From Stutzerimonas stutzeri (lineage in GTDB: Bacteria; Pseudomonadota; Gammaproteobacteria; Pseudomonadales; Pseudomonadaceae), in contig NZ_POUT01000004.1 in the NCBI RefSeq assembly GCF_002890915.1, positions 124,001-188,000 on the forward strand: DNA of 64,000 nt. Reading direction: 5' to 3'. The position numbers and the translations under genes were made by a program. The notes beneath the pieces are model-generated. The model had not been told where the DNA came from, searched no databases, and worked only from the letters and a program-made list of their open reading frames with translations. Position 1 is the stretch's first letter; each line of letters opens with the position of its first letter. Below, one piece after another: positions 33,676 through 44,936 of the stretch.

Positions 33676-33715
33676 GCTCACCCTGCAAGCAGGTCGTCAG
33701 AGCAGAACACAGCGC

Positions 33716-35110
33716 TTACTTACTGCTCTTCTTGACGACGCCTGGCAGGCTGGAAAGCGTATTTTCCAGCCAGCTGCTGGTATTGGACAACTGAGCGACC
33801 AGCGTATCCATCGCGTTGAACTGGGAATAAAGACGGGTCGTCATCGATTCGATCCGCAGGTTCAGCTTTTCCCGCTGGGCCTTGATATCGGCATTGGTCG
33901 CCTCCAGTCCGGAAACCCGCTGCGCCAGGATGCCACCGGTCTGGTTGAAGCCGTCGACCCGGTTATTGAGCCGATTCATCAAACCGGTTTCACCCGTGAA
34001 GAAGCCCCCGACTGCGTCGAAATTCTTCTCGAGCGCAGTTTTCAGCTTATCGTTATCGATCGCCAGCGTACCGTCCTTCTGGGTAGTGATGCCGAGATCG
34101 GCCAACATCCGCACGCCATCGCTCCCCCCCACCGAAATCAGCTCGTTCTGGATGCCGGAAAGAATGCTGCGAACACTGGAATCGCCGACCAATCCACCAG
34201 TCAGTGGCTGACCATCTTCGCCCACCTTGGTCACTTTGGTCAGTGAATTGGTCGTCTTGATCAGGTTGTTGTAGGCATCGACGAACTTCTTGATGTTGGC
34301 GGTAACGCCATCCTGGTCCTGGGCAACCGTAACCGTGACGGTCTTGTCCTTGTCCGCCGCAACCAGATTCAACGTTACATCGGGAATAGCGCCTTCCACC
34401 TTGTTGGTCGCACTTTGCAGTGCCAGACCATCGATGGTGAACTTGGCGTTCTGCGCACGCTCCAGAACGCCGCCCACCTCCGCGGTCGCATCGCTTCCAG
34501 TATCGATGGCAAACGCTTCCAACCCTGCACTAGTACTGATCGAAACGTCCTTGCCCTCCCCCGTATTGGTAGAAGACATCACCAGACGAGTCTTGCCTGT
34601 GCTGGGATCGGTAAGCAGGTTGGCGGTAACGCCGGAATCCTTGAGCGCCGTATTCAGCGCCTCCTTCACCTGCGTCAGCGATGCGCCTTCGCCAACCTCG
34701 ACATCGATGCCCTCGCCATCGCCTACCTTGACCGTCAAGGTACCGGCAGCGCCTGCCGTGAAATCGCTTTCCAGGGCCTTGGTAGCCGTCTTGCTTCCCG
34801 TCGCCAACTGTTCGATCTTGACGCTGTAGGTACCCGACTGAGCGGTCTTGCTGGCAGTGGCGGTCAGCAGATCGGTATTGGAGGATTTGGCGGAACGATT
34901 CTCGAACAACTTGGCGTCATTCAGCCCCTTGAGCGCCGTCTGGAAACTGCTCAAGGCCGTACGCAGCGTACCCAAGGCGGAAATCTTGGTAGTGGTCGCA
35001 GTCTCCAGGCGGGTCAGTTGCGCTTCTTTCGGAGCCTTTTCCGCGGCGACCAATGCACCGACCATCGCATCGATGTCCATGCCTGAGCCAATGCCTGTGA
35101 TACCTGCCAT
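33716..35110 (-). CDS. fliD: Flagellar filament cap protein FliD
   Basis: A 464-residue secreted protein that caps the filament tip and folds incoming flagellin. The N-terminal FliD_N domain starts MAGITGIGSGMDIDAMVGALVAAEKAP; the coiled C-terminal FliD_C domain ends near VAQLSNTSSWLENTLSSL. The central domain is variable, as expected for a surface-exposed part. The frame extends to 35149 but the ATG at 35110 follows GAGGTGG by 8 bp and gives the family start. Lies 66 bp after flaG, probably in one transcript with it. Confidence 0.95.
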   Translation of the reverse strand: MAGITGIGSGMDIDAMVGALVAAEKAPKEAQLTRLETATTTKISALGTLRTALSSFQTALKGLNDAKLFENRSAKSSNTDLLTATASKTAQSGTYSVKIEQLATGSKTATKALESDFTAGAAGTLTVKVGDGEGIDVEVGEGASLTQVKEALNTALKDSGVTANLLTDPSTGKTRLVMSSTNTGEGKDVSISTSAGLEAFAIDTGSDATAEVGGVLERAQNAKFTIDGLALQSATNKVEGAIPDVTLNLVAADKDKTVTVTVAQDQDGVTANIKKFVDAYNNLIKTTNSLTKVTKVGEDGQPLTGGLVGDSSVRSILSGIQNELISVGGSDGVRMLADLGITTQKDGTLAIDNDKLKTALEKNFDAVGGFFTGETGLMNRLNNRVDGFNQTGGILAQRVSGLEATNADIKAQREKLNLRIESMTTRLYSQFNAMDTLVAQLSNTSSWLENTLSSLPGVVKKSSK

Positions 35111-35176
35111 CTTCACCACCTCGTCATAGGGTTGACGCTTGAAAGCCAAAACTCAACGACAGCAAGAAACGCGCCG

Positions 35177-35551
35177 CTACGCTTGCGCCTTGAACAACAG
35201 GCTGCGGGCCTCTTCCAGGTTTTCGGCCAGACGCAGCGCTTCTTCAGTCGGAATCTGCCGCACCACTTCGCCCGTGGCGCGGTCCGTCACCCTGACCACC
35301 ATCTTGCCTGTGGAGTCGTCCAGATCGAAATTCAGATCGCGGCGGATGCTTTGCACGAAATCCTTGATGCTCGACACGGCTTCCCCGAGCGATTCAACCG
35401 TAACAACCTGCTGCTCGGATGAAACAGCCTTACCAGCAACCTGGGCATCGCCTTGCCTGTCGGCCACTCCTCGCGATCCAGTCAGCTGTTGCCCCTGCGC
35501 CTGAACAGCGGTAGCAACAGCAGGCAGTTGAGCCGAAAGCGCAATATCCAT
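35177..35551 (-). CDS. flaG: FlaG family flagellar protein
   Basis: A 124-residue protein of the FlaG family, which influences filament length. The conserved C-terminal part is LNFDLDDSTGKMVVRVTDRATGEVVRQIPTEEALRLAENLEE; the N-terminal 50 residues are low-complexity and variable. The ATG at 35551 follows GAGG by 8 bp; an in-frame extension to 35596 crosses the fliC terminator and is rejected. Located between fliC and fliD as in other pseudomonads. Confidence 0.92.
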   Translation of the reverse strand: MDIALSAQLPAVATAVQAQGQQLTGSRGVADRQGDAQVAGKAVSSEQQVVTVESLGEAVSSIKDFVQSIRRDLNFDLDDSTGKMVVRVTDRATGEVVRQIPTEEALRLAENLEEARSLLFKAQA

Positions 35552-35571
35552 TTTCGTCACCTCGCAACGGC

Positions 35572-35605
35572 AAAACGGGAGGAAGCGCCCAAGCACTTCC
35601 TCCCG
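35572..35605 (-). terminator. Rho-independent terminator after fliC
   Basis: On the minus strand CGGGAGGAAG-(10-base loop)-CTTCCTCCCG is followed by TTTT. The 10-bp arms are perfect. It lies 28 bp after the fliC stop and just before the flaG ribosome-binding site, so most transcripts from the fliC promoter should stop before flaG. Confidence 0.9.
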
Positions 35606-35632
35606 CAGTTATTGCAGACTGGCCTGTTCAGC

Positions 35633-36847
35633 TTACTGCAGGAGGCTCAGGACCGCCTGCGGCAGTTGGTTGGCCTGGGCCAGAATCGCGGTACCGGCCT
35701 GCTGCAGGATCTGATTCTTGCTCAGTGCAGCGGTTTCGGCGGCGTAGTCGGTATCCTGGATACGGCCTTTTGCTGCCGAGACGTTTTCGCCGATATTCTG
35801 CAGGTTGGCGATGGTGTTCTCGAAGCGGTTCTGCACCGCACCAAGCTCGGCACGCTGGGAGTCGATCTGCTTGATGGCATCGTCGATGATATAGACGGCA
35901 GACTGCGCCCCAGCCGCACTACTGATATCAATTTCCTTGATGGTGTTTGCATCATTAGCACTGCCTACTTTGGCAGGAGCAGAACCGCTGGCAATACCAG
36001 CCCAGCTCACCCCAGTGCTTCCTCCGGAAGCCATCGTTACGGAGGCCAGTACAGAGGCGGCCCCACTGCCAGTCGCACCATTACCTTTAGTAATGACAGT
36101 CAATTCATCGTCACTATTCTTCAGGATACCAATACCAACGTTTGCATCGTTGATAGCTGCAGCGATTCTATTCGTCGCATCTTCCGCAGTATCCCCTTCT
36201 TTAAAGGAAACTTTTACGGACTTCGTTTCTGTGGTGCCATCAGCCTTAGAGAGGACAATATCAATAGTCTCTTCACCGGCACTAATACCACTGGCCGCCG
36301 TAGCCCCGGAACCAAAACTCCCTTCGTAGTAAGTACCAGTGAGCGATTTCGAACTCATTTCGTCGATACCGACACTGATGATCTCATTGGCAGCAGCGCC
36401 CACCTGGAAACTTGCCACACCGAACGAGCCATCCAGCAACTGACGCCCACCGAAGGTGGTGGTATTGCTGATGCGGTCCAATTCTTTCTTCAACTGAGTG
36501 ACTTCATCATTCAGTGCAGTGCGTTCGGAGTCACTGTTGGAGCCATTGGCCGCCTGCAGGGACAAATCACGCATACGCTGCAGGATGTTGGTCGACTGTT
36601 GCAAGGCACCTTCAGCAGCCTGCGCCATGGAAATACCATCGTTGGAATTCTTGACCGCAACATTCAGACCACTGATTTGACTGCCCAAGCGGTTGGAAAT
36701 CTGCAGACCGGCGGCATCGTCCTTGGCGCTGTTGATACGGCTACCGGTGGACAGGCGCTGCATGGTGGTTTGCAACGCGTTGGCGGAGTTGCTGAGGTTG
36801 CGCTGAGTGTTCAGGGAAGCAACGTTAGTGTTGACGGTCAAAGCCAT
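35633..36847 (-). CDS. fliC: Flagellin
   Basis: A 404-residue filament subunit. The conserved N-terminal D0/D1 part ([35 protein letters not shown]) spans about residues 1-170 and the C-terminal part ([32 protein letters not shown]; ending [13 protein letters not shown]) about 310-404. The variable exposed domain (about 180-300) is rich in Ser, Thr, Gly and Ala, offering many O-glycosylation sites and fitting the glycosyltransferase gene next door. Its codon use and base composition in the variable part are more AT-rich than the ends. GGAGG lies before the ATG, and a sigma-28 promoter is 97-123 bp upstream. Confidence 0.97.
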   Translation of the reverse strand: MALTVNTNVASLNTQRNLSNSANALQTTMQRLSTGSRINSAKDDAAGLQISNRLGSQISGLNVAVKNSNDGISMAQAAEGALQQSTNILQRMRDLSLQAANGSNSDSERTALNDEVTQLKKELDRISNTTTFGGRQLLDGSFGVASFQVGAAANEIISVGIDEMSSKSLTGTYYEGSFGSGATAASGISAGEETIDIVLSKADGTTETKSVKVSFKEGDTAEDATNRIAAAINDANVGIGILKNSDDELTVITKGNGATGSGAASVLASVTMASGGSTGVSWAGIASGSAPAKVGSANDANTIKEIDISSAAGAQSAVYIIDDAIKQIDSQRAELGAVQNRFENTIANLQNIGENVSAAKGRIQDTDYAAETAALSKNQILQQAGTAILAQANQLPQAVLSLLQ

Positions 36848-36943
36848 GATGTTTGTCCTCCATCGGACCTAGCTTGTTTGCCTGAGTGTGCGACCTTGGG
36901 GAGGGACATACCCAGGCACCCATAAAGTTCGCATTCGAGAGTT

Positions 36944-36970
36944 ATGTCGGCGTCGGTATCGAAAGCTTTA
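36944..36970 (-). promoter_or_regulatory. Sigma-28 (FliA) promoter of fliC
   Basis: Minus strand TAAAGCTT-N11-GCCGACAT, matching TAAAGTTT-N11-GCCGATAA with exact spacing. The leader to the fliC ATG would be about 90 nt, typical of flagellin transcripts. Confidence 0.85.
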
Positions 36971-37262
36971 GGGGGTAGCGAGAAAAATTTTCCTTCACCC
37001 TTGACTTCCCCGAATGCCTGCACAGCCGCCCCGCACAGCTTTTCGGCAGACCGACAAAAAATCTGAGAGCAAAGCCTCGTCCCGAAGAGGCTACGGCTTC
37101 TGCTTCATAGCCAGGTGGGCAGCGTGGAGTGTTCAGCCGGGATAAATGGAGCACCAGCCTGCGCCGTGGAAGCCGTTCGGTAGAATGAGCGCTCTGCTGT
37201 GCGCGGTCACATCGAACGGATTTAGGGACGATTTCGATCATTGGCCCGAGAACGCCTGCCAA

Positions 37263-37294
37263 GAGCTATGCCGATTAGCGAACCGGCATAGCTC
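37263..37294 (-). terminator. Perfect hairpin after the flagellin glycosyltransferase gene
   Basis: Arms GAGCTATGCCG and CGGCATAGCTC are perfectly complementary over 11 bp around a 10-base loop, 31 bp after the stop codon. On the minus strand it is followed by TTGG only, so a strong T run is missing. Confidence 0.55.
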
Positions 37295-37325
37295 CCGCTC
37301 TACGCTGCGTTACCCTCGCACAGGC

Positions 37326-40300
37326 TTAGTCCGGCAGCCACGCCTTACGCCAGGCTTCGAGACTCTCCCCTTCGAGCATCCATCCAGCCAGCACAGCAGC
37401 ACGCAGCTCGTCCCCGGCCTTGGCCGCTGCATCGAGGTCGTTGATATGGGCCCGGATCGCATCCATCCAATCACGGAAGCGGTTCTTCACCCGCGTTACC
37501 GGCAGCAAGCCATCCTGATAGCAACGCACGTCGCTGCAGATCACCGGGAAGCCACAGGCACCATATTCCAGCAGACGCAGGTTGCTCTTGCACTCGTTGA
37601 ACAGGTTCTGCTCGACCGGCGCCAGTGCCAGGTCAAGATTCAGACTAGCCAGCTTTTTGGCGTAACGCTCTATCGCTACTCCTTCGTGGAACTCATGGAT
37701 ATAAGGCTTCAGCTTCTCCGGGCACATGCCGAAGAACACCCATTCCACTTCATCCGCCAGCCCCTTGACCACATCGACAATCATCTCCAGATCGCCCGTA
37801 TGGCTGGCGCCACCCGCCCAGCCGACACGAGGCTTGCTGGAAGTTCGACGAGCACCCGTTGATAACCCGCCCCACCAACGCGGATCAAGCCGATTCTTCA
37901 CAACATGAATATCCGGATGGAATTCGGCGAACGCCTCCGCCATCACATCCGTAGAAACGACGAAGCGATCCACATAGGACAAACCACGGCGCAAGGACTT
38001 GACGATATCCTTAGGCATATGTTGACGATGGACGCTCTTCATCGGCAGGTTCGGCAAGTAGTCATCCAGCTCGTAGACCTTGAATGCCTGGGAAAACGCC
38101 TTGATCCGTCGCATGGCCTCCAGGCGCTCTTCACCGATTTGCCGTTGCAGGATCACGGCATTGGGGCTGTAACGCTCCAGGTCCACGACGTGCATCAAGC
38201 CGACTGACAGCGCACCGTCGACCATTCCCGCCTCACGCAGGGCATTGAATGGCTGCATGACACGATAATGGCCGCAGCCCATCGTATCGGCCGGATGAGC
38301 AAGCACCACCGGCAGAGGGTGCCAACTATCCAACGGGCGCCAGGAAAGCCGTGTGTCGGCCAGCTTAAAGCCGCCAGGCATGACCAAGGAAAAATTAGGG
38401 TTATAGGCTGGGTCGCGCGCTAACTGTGGGAGCCATTTGGCATAAAGTGCATCCTGCTCCACCAAACTGGGTTGGGCCAGTGGTTTCCGATCCAGCAGCA
38501 GCTGGACCGCCGGGGACCAGACAATTAGATAACCTGCTTCACGCACTTTCAGACATAGATCAACCTCTAAGTAGCGCTCTGGTATCCACTCCTCATCCAA
38601 GCCCCCCAGATTCATATAAAGTTCGCGAGGCAGCATCAAGCACTCGCGACCCAGCGCACTAAAATTCTGATCAACCTGAAGCCTTTGCATGTAGCCAGGG
38701 GCATCCAACGTTTCCCCCAAAAAAGGCCGCCCCACTGGTCCTTCCAGACCTAGAATCAAACCTGCCTGGGCTACCTTGCCTTTAGCTGTCAACAACTTGC
38801 CTCCAACACCTCCGACCTCTGGCCGCTGGGCATGGTTGAGCATTTCATCCAGCCAACTACGATCCACAATGGCTACATCAGCGGAAAGTAGTAGTAAATA
38901 ATCACCAATAGCCTGCACAGCAGCTTCATTAAGCATCGCTGCAAGCTTATGCCCGGCGGGCTGAACAAGTCGCAACTTAGCTTCTCCAAGACTTGACAGC
39001 GCCACCAGCCATTCATGAATATCTCTTACCGCCGGATGACTTTCAACCACTAAAACCTCAAAGTTCTGGTAGTCCGTATTTTCTAGAAGCCCTTCAACGC
39101 ACCGCTGCAATCTTTCCAGAGATTCCCCACTAATAATTAATATCGAAACAATCGGTTGCCCTTCATGGCCATAATAGACGTGATAACGCCCCGGTTGCCT
39201 ACTCAAAATCCGGGCATCAGCATAGCCTCTCGCTTGAAGGTGCCGAACAATAACCTCTCGCTCGTCTTCGACATCCTTCAAGTCCGGAATTTCAGCAATG
39301 ACCAAGGGCTCAGACATATGGCCAAAACCTGAAAGCCCCACTTGATTTATAAGACGCAATATAAGATCAAGCTCCAGCGCGTTTCCGAGGCCGACTTCAA
39401 ACCCACCCAATTCAAGCACGAGGCCTCGCCGAAACAACCAATGACGAGACATCCCTGCAGGAAAGCTTATTAGGTAATCGAGATTAAATGCAGGACGGAA
39501 GGCCGCCCCCAACTCCCCATTAGACTGACGATACAACTCATCACAACTTATGGCGATACAGTCTGGCGCAGCAATAGACTCCAAACCAAGCTTGGCAACT
39601 CCATTGACCAACAACTCATCTCCAGCCTCAAGCAAAACAAACCAATCAAAGCTTTCAACCTCAATTATGGCATTAAGCCTTGATGCAAAAGCAGACTCAA
39701 CCTCTCGATAAAAACGAAAACCTTGGCCTATAGCGAAGTTACTTTCGCTCTCCACACTCAAAATGCAAACTGAGACTTTAGCGGACCAATCACAAACAGC
39801 GACCAAGCTATCCAGCGTTCTTTGTAGCTTTCCTGAGTCACCAGAGGAATCCAGCACAAACACAAAAAGCCCCGGCCACGCATCAAGCCTCTCCATAACT
39901 AAAGATGAAATTTCCGCCCCAATGCTACGAGCTTCCAGCCAAGCTTTTATATCAACCCCGCGATTTCTGACAGGCAGGCTTGGATCACCGCCATACTCAT
40001 CCCTAACCTCTCGATAAAATTCAAATATCTCAGAAGCCTTCTCAGGAAGAGAAAGAAACTTTAAAGCCATTTCCCGGCTTAACTCACCACATCCAGCCCC
40101 CACTGATTGAAAAAGATTAACAATCTCTTCATCAGACAAACGAAGCTGGTATTTTCTACCCGAGCAATTACGCTCAACGGCCTTTTCAAAATTTTCATGA
40201 AACAGACCATCGGACAAAGCAGAACCATTATAGGAGCGCTGATCAAGCAATAAAACTGCCCGTCCATACATGGCAGCCTCGTAAGCACTACGCCCAACAC

Positions 40301-40871
40301 CCACGACCAAATCAGCCCACTCTAGACTTTGGCGAATATCCATAGAAGGATTCGTAAACTTGTTATGCGACAGAAATCCAAATCCATATCTATCACACAA
40401 ATTTTTTAAGCGATCATTTAACGCGTCCGAATGAGAAAGAGAAAAAACATTCTTGACCTCTCCGGACACACGAACCCTACAATAATCGCGGGGCGAAACT
40501 CCATTAAATACAACTTTCTTATTCCTCGCATGGGCAGGGATCCTTACCAGCGCCTCTTTGGATATACCGACATACCCATGTATACCTCCCACCGGAGCGT
40601 CCCACAGCGCATCATGCTGCACCCAAATACGAAAACCAGTAAACTCTTCAGCAGGAATAAAATATGAGATCAATATAAGATCGAATTTCCTAGAGTCAGA
40701 ATTGCAAAGTACCCCTTGGCGCTCCAAAAACTCGGAATAGTAGCCAACATCCGGAGACGCACATTCAACATCATATCCAAGGGACTTAAGATGCAAAGCC
40801 ATGCTAACTACGTAAGACTGAGTTCCTCCTGGCGTATTTCCAAGAAGGTGAGATGTTAGAAGTATTTTCAC
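37326..40871 (-). CDS. Giant multi-module glycosyltransferase, probable flagellin glycosyltransferase (Fgt1/FgtA-like)
   Basis: An 1181-residue cytosolic protein. Four modules can be seen: an N-terminal GT-B-like glycosyltransferase part (about 1-300; VKILLTSHLLGNTPGGTQSYV), a first GT2-like domain (about 330-555; WFVLLEAGDELLVNG), a second GT2 domain (about 570-800; PIVSILIISGESLERLQRCVEGL; DYLLLLSADVAIVDRSW) and a C-terminal GT-B-like domain (about 865-1180; HPADTMGCGHYRVMQPF; RVGWAGGASHTGDLEMIV; LAPVEQNLFNECKSNLRLLEYG). Its position upstream of fliC, size and layout resemble the flagellin glycosyltransferases Fgt1 and FgtA of pseudomonads. I chose the GTG at 40871, six bases after GGAG; a TTG at 40883 is the alternative. 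The N-terminal two thirds are strikingly AT-rich, the C-terminal third is GC-rich like the chromosome. Confidence 0.82.
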   Translation of the reverse strand: MKILLTSHLLGNTPGGTQSYVVSMALHLKSLGYDVECASPDVGYYSEFLERQGVLCNSDSRKFDLILISYFIPAEEFTGFRIWVQHDALWDAPVGGIHGYVGISKEALVRIPAHARNKKVVFNGVSPRDYCRVRVSGEVKNVFSLSHSDALNDRLKNLCDRYGFGFLSHNKFTNPSMDIRQSLEWADLVVGVGRSAYEAAMYGRAVLLLDQRSYNGSALSDGLFHENFEKAVERNCSGRKYQLRLSDEEIVNLFQSVGAGCGELSREMALKFLSLPEKASEIFEFYREVRDEYGGDPSLPVRNRGVDIKAWLEARSIGAEISSLVMERLDAWPGLFVFVLDSSGDSGKLQRTLDSLVAVCDWSAKVSVCILSVESESNFAIGQGFRFYREVESAFASRLNAIIEVESFDWFVLLEAGDELLVNGVAKLGLESIAAPDCIAISCDELYRQSNGELGAAFRPAFNLDYLISFPAGMSRHWLFRRGLVLELGGFEVGLGNALELDLILRLINQVGLSGFGHMSEPLVIAEIPDLKDVEDEREVIVRHLQARGYADARILSRQPGRYHVYYGHEGQPIVSILIISGESLERLQRCVEGLLENTDYQNFEVLVVESHPAVRDIHEWLVALSSLGEAKLRLVQPAGHKLAAMLNEAAVQAIGDYLLLLSADVAIVDRSWLDEMLNHAQRPEVGGVGGKLLTAKGKVAQAGLILGLEGPVGRPFLGETLDAPGYMQRLQVDQNFSALGRECLMLPRELYMNLGGLDEEWIPERYLEVDLCLKVREAGYLIVWSPAVQLLLDRKPLAQPSLVEQDALYAKWLPQLARDPAYNPNFSLVMPGGFKLADTRLSWRPLDSWHPLPVVLAHPADTMGCGHYRVMQPFNALREAGMVDGALSVGLMHVVDLERYSPNAVILQRQIGEERLEAMRRIKAFSQAFKVYELDDYLPNLPMKSVHRQHMPKDIVKSLRRGLSYVDRFVVSTDVMAEAFAEFHPDIHVVKNRLDPRWWGGLSTGARRTSSKPRVGWAGGASHTGDLEMIVDVVKGLADEVEWVFFGMCPEKLKPYIHEFHEGVAIERYAKKLASLNLDLALAPVEQNLFNECKSNLRLLEYGACGFPVICSDVRCYQDGLLPVTRVKNRFRDWMDAIRAHINDLDAAAKAGDELRAAVLAGWMLEGESLEAWRKAWLPD

Positions 40872-41205
40872 GCGCAACTCCAAGCAATACGCCGCCGAGA
40901 TTCAGGAAAGAATTATTGACCTAGCAAAAATCAGGCCATCCCACCGGAAGCCGAACAACCTAAAAAGAGCGGTTCAAGTATTGGCGAAATCGTTTATGTA
41001 GCGCCCCTATGGCCATAGGAACACGCCGAAAAAAGCGCCAAAGAAGAAAAGTGCTGGCGACAAATTATCGACACTCAGGAAGTGCTGACGAAAAAGAATG
41101 GATGCGGAGAATTGATCAGTGATTAGCCTAGCTATGTCTAGCGGTTAGGCTTTATCGCTACGCAGGCCGCCCAAGGCTTCCCCATCGACCAGTTCTGCCT
41201 AGCAC
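40872..41205. other. AT-rich intergenic region upstream of the flagellin glycosyltransferase gene
   Basis: 334 bp with the promoter of the glycosyltransferase gene and the 3' flank of ligA, both on the minus strand. It holds a perfect 14-bp palindrome (41006-41019) and a weak interrupted hairpin AGCCTA...TAGGCT near 41126-41152. No sigma-28 promoter and no gene recognised. Confidence 0.45.
41006..41019. promoter_or_regulatory. Perfect 14-bp palindrome, candidate operator
   Basis: CCTATGGCCATAGG reads identically on both strands and lies about 135 bp upstream of the glycosyltransferase start. Binding protein unknown. Confidence 0.3.
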
Positions 41206-43659
<2,454 letters not shown>

Positions 43660-43709
43660 TTACGGAATTGGCGGCAGGTATGTGCTGCCCTCCAGGCTTT
43701 TCGGGAGGC

Positions 43710-43822
43710 GCGATGTGGAAGAGCGGCAGGCCTGCGGCCTGCGATTGCCGCGAGGGCGCGCCTCCCACGGGGTTCGCTGGTTGCTCGTTGCTTTGTGGGA
43801 GACTCGACCTGGGGGCGATGTT
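43710..43822. repeat. REPIN cluster, GTGGGAGGC family
   Basis: Holds GGCAGGCCTGCGGCCTGC, GATTGCCGCGAGGGCGCGCC with TCCCAC, the linker GGGGTTCGCTGGTTGCTCG, and GTGGGAGACTCGACCTGGGG with GCGATG. It carries the second linker type, whose relic (GGGTCCGCTGGC) flanks the big array on both sides. Confidence 0.75.
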
Positions 43823-43840
43823 TTCGAGCCTGAAGGCGCT

Positions 43841-43924
43841 GTAGGAGCCGGCTTGCCGGCGATCACCGGGCCCGCTGCAGGATAACGGTTCGCCAGCAAG
43901 GATCTGGCGCCCCAGGCTCCTGCA
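43841..43924. repeat. REPIN-like inverted repeat, GTAGGAGCC family
   Basis: GTAGGAGCCGGCTTGCCGGC followed by GATCACC, then TTCGCCAGCAAGG and AGGCTCCTGC as the inverted arm. Same family as 4803-4880. It ends only 12 bp before the zipA stop codon. Confidence 0.65.
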
Positions 43925-43936
43925 GGACGAGGACGC

Positions 43937-44755
43937 TCAGCGCTTGAGGGTCATCTGCCGGCGCTCGAACTCGACGATACGCTGGCGGTAGTGCTCGATG
44001 GTCTGGGCGGTGAGCACGCTGCGCTGGTCGTCCTTGAGCTCGCCGTTGAGCTCCTGGGACAGCTTGCGGGCAGCGGCGACCATGACATCGAAGGCCTGCT
44101 TCGGATGGCGCGGACCAGGCAGGCCGAGGAAGAAGCTCACGGCCGGCGTGGTGAAATGATCGATGTCGTCCAGGTCGAAGGTGCCGGGCTTGACCGCGTT
44201 GGCCATGGAAAACAGCACCTCGCCATTGCCGGCCATGCTCTCGTGGCGATGGAAGATGTCCATCTCGCCGAAGCGCAGGCCGCTCTCCAGAATGTTCTGC
44301 AGCAGCGCCGGCCCACGGAAGCCATGCGGGTCGCGGGCAATGACGTTGATGACCAGCACTTCCTCGACGGGGGCCTGCTCCTTCTGCGGCGCCTCCTCTG
44401 CTTCATCGTCGTCACCGACCACCGGATCGAGCAGGGTCGGTACGGGCTCGTCGGTGCTGAGCTGCAGGTCGCCCTGATAGGGCTCGTCATGGCGGCGCTT
44501 CTTGTTCGACTCCCGGGTATTCATGGCGGGCATGTCGCCCTCGTCCAGCGAGGGCTCGTGATCACGGTTGACCACACGCGCCGGACCGAGGAGTTCGTTG
44601 TTTTCATCGATGTCGGGAAGATTGGAAAGGCTGCGGTCCAGTTTGAACTTCAATTTGCCCTTGCTACCGCGCATGCGGCGCCAGCCGTCGAACAGAATGC
44701 CGGCGATGACAATGATGCCGATGACAATCAGCCACTCGCGCAGACCGATATCCAT
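43937..44755 (-). CDS. zipA: Cell division protein ZipA
   Basis: A 272-residue inner-membrane protein that tethers FtsZ to the membrane. N-terminal membrane anchor ([21 protein letters not shown]), a basic then charged, Pro/Glu-rich linker (about 30-135) and the C-terminal FtsZ-binding domain (about 140-270; [49 protein letters not shown]). Encoded between smc and ligA on one strand, the conserved pseudomonad order. Confidence 0.96.
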   Translation of the reverse strand: MDIGLREWLIVIGIIVIAGILFDGWRRMRGSKGKLKFKLDRSLSNLPDIDENNELLGPARVVNRDHEPSLDEGDMPAMNTRESNKKRRHDEPYQGDLQLSTDEPVPTLLDPVVGDDDEAEEAPQKEQAPVEEVLVINVIARDPHGFRGPALLQNILESGLRFGEMDIFHRHESMAGNGEVLFSMANAVKPGTFDLDDIDHFTTPAVSFFLGLPGPRHPKQAFDVMVAAARKLSQELNGELKDDQRSVLTAQTIEHYRQRIVEFERRQMTLKR

Positions 44756-44936
44756 TAATGCATTGACCTCTGAATCCGATGATAAAGACGCAACAAGCCG
44801 TCACCTGGGACCGCTTCAGCGCATCGCAAAAATTGTGCTCTAAGCTAGCACGACGAACGGTACATTTGCACCGTGCGGTAGTTCTCTTTTTATGGCCTTC
44901 CTTGTATCAAAAACACTCAATTCGCTGGCTTTAATC

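Larger units (their letters stand above)
36848..37325. other. Intergenic region between fliC and the flagellin glycosyltransferase gene
   Basis: 478 bp holding the fliC leader and sigma-28 promoter at the fliC side, a perfect hairpin near the glycosyltransferase stop (37263-37294), and otherwise no recognisable gene or repeat. Confidence 0.5.

Noticed and set aside
37137..37862. Plus-strand frames at the end of the flagellin glycosyltransferase gene
   Set aside because: They overlap a coding region with strong minus-strand protein features and have no family resemblance.
44756..44936. Possible promoter or terminator between smc and zipA
   Set aside because: No stem with a T run and no clear -35/-10 pair could be identified.
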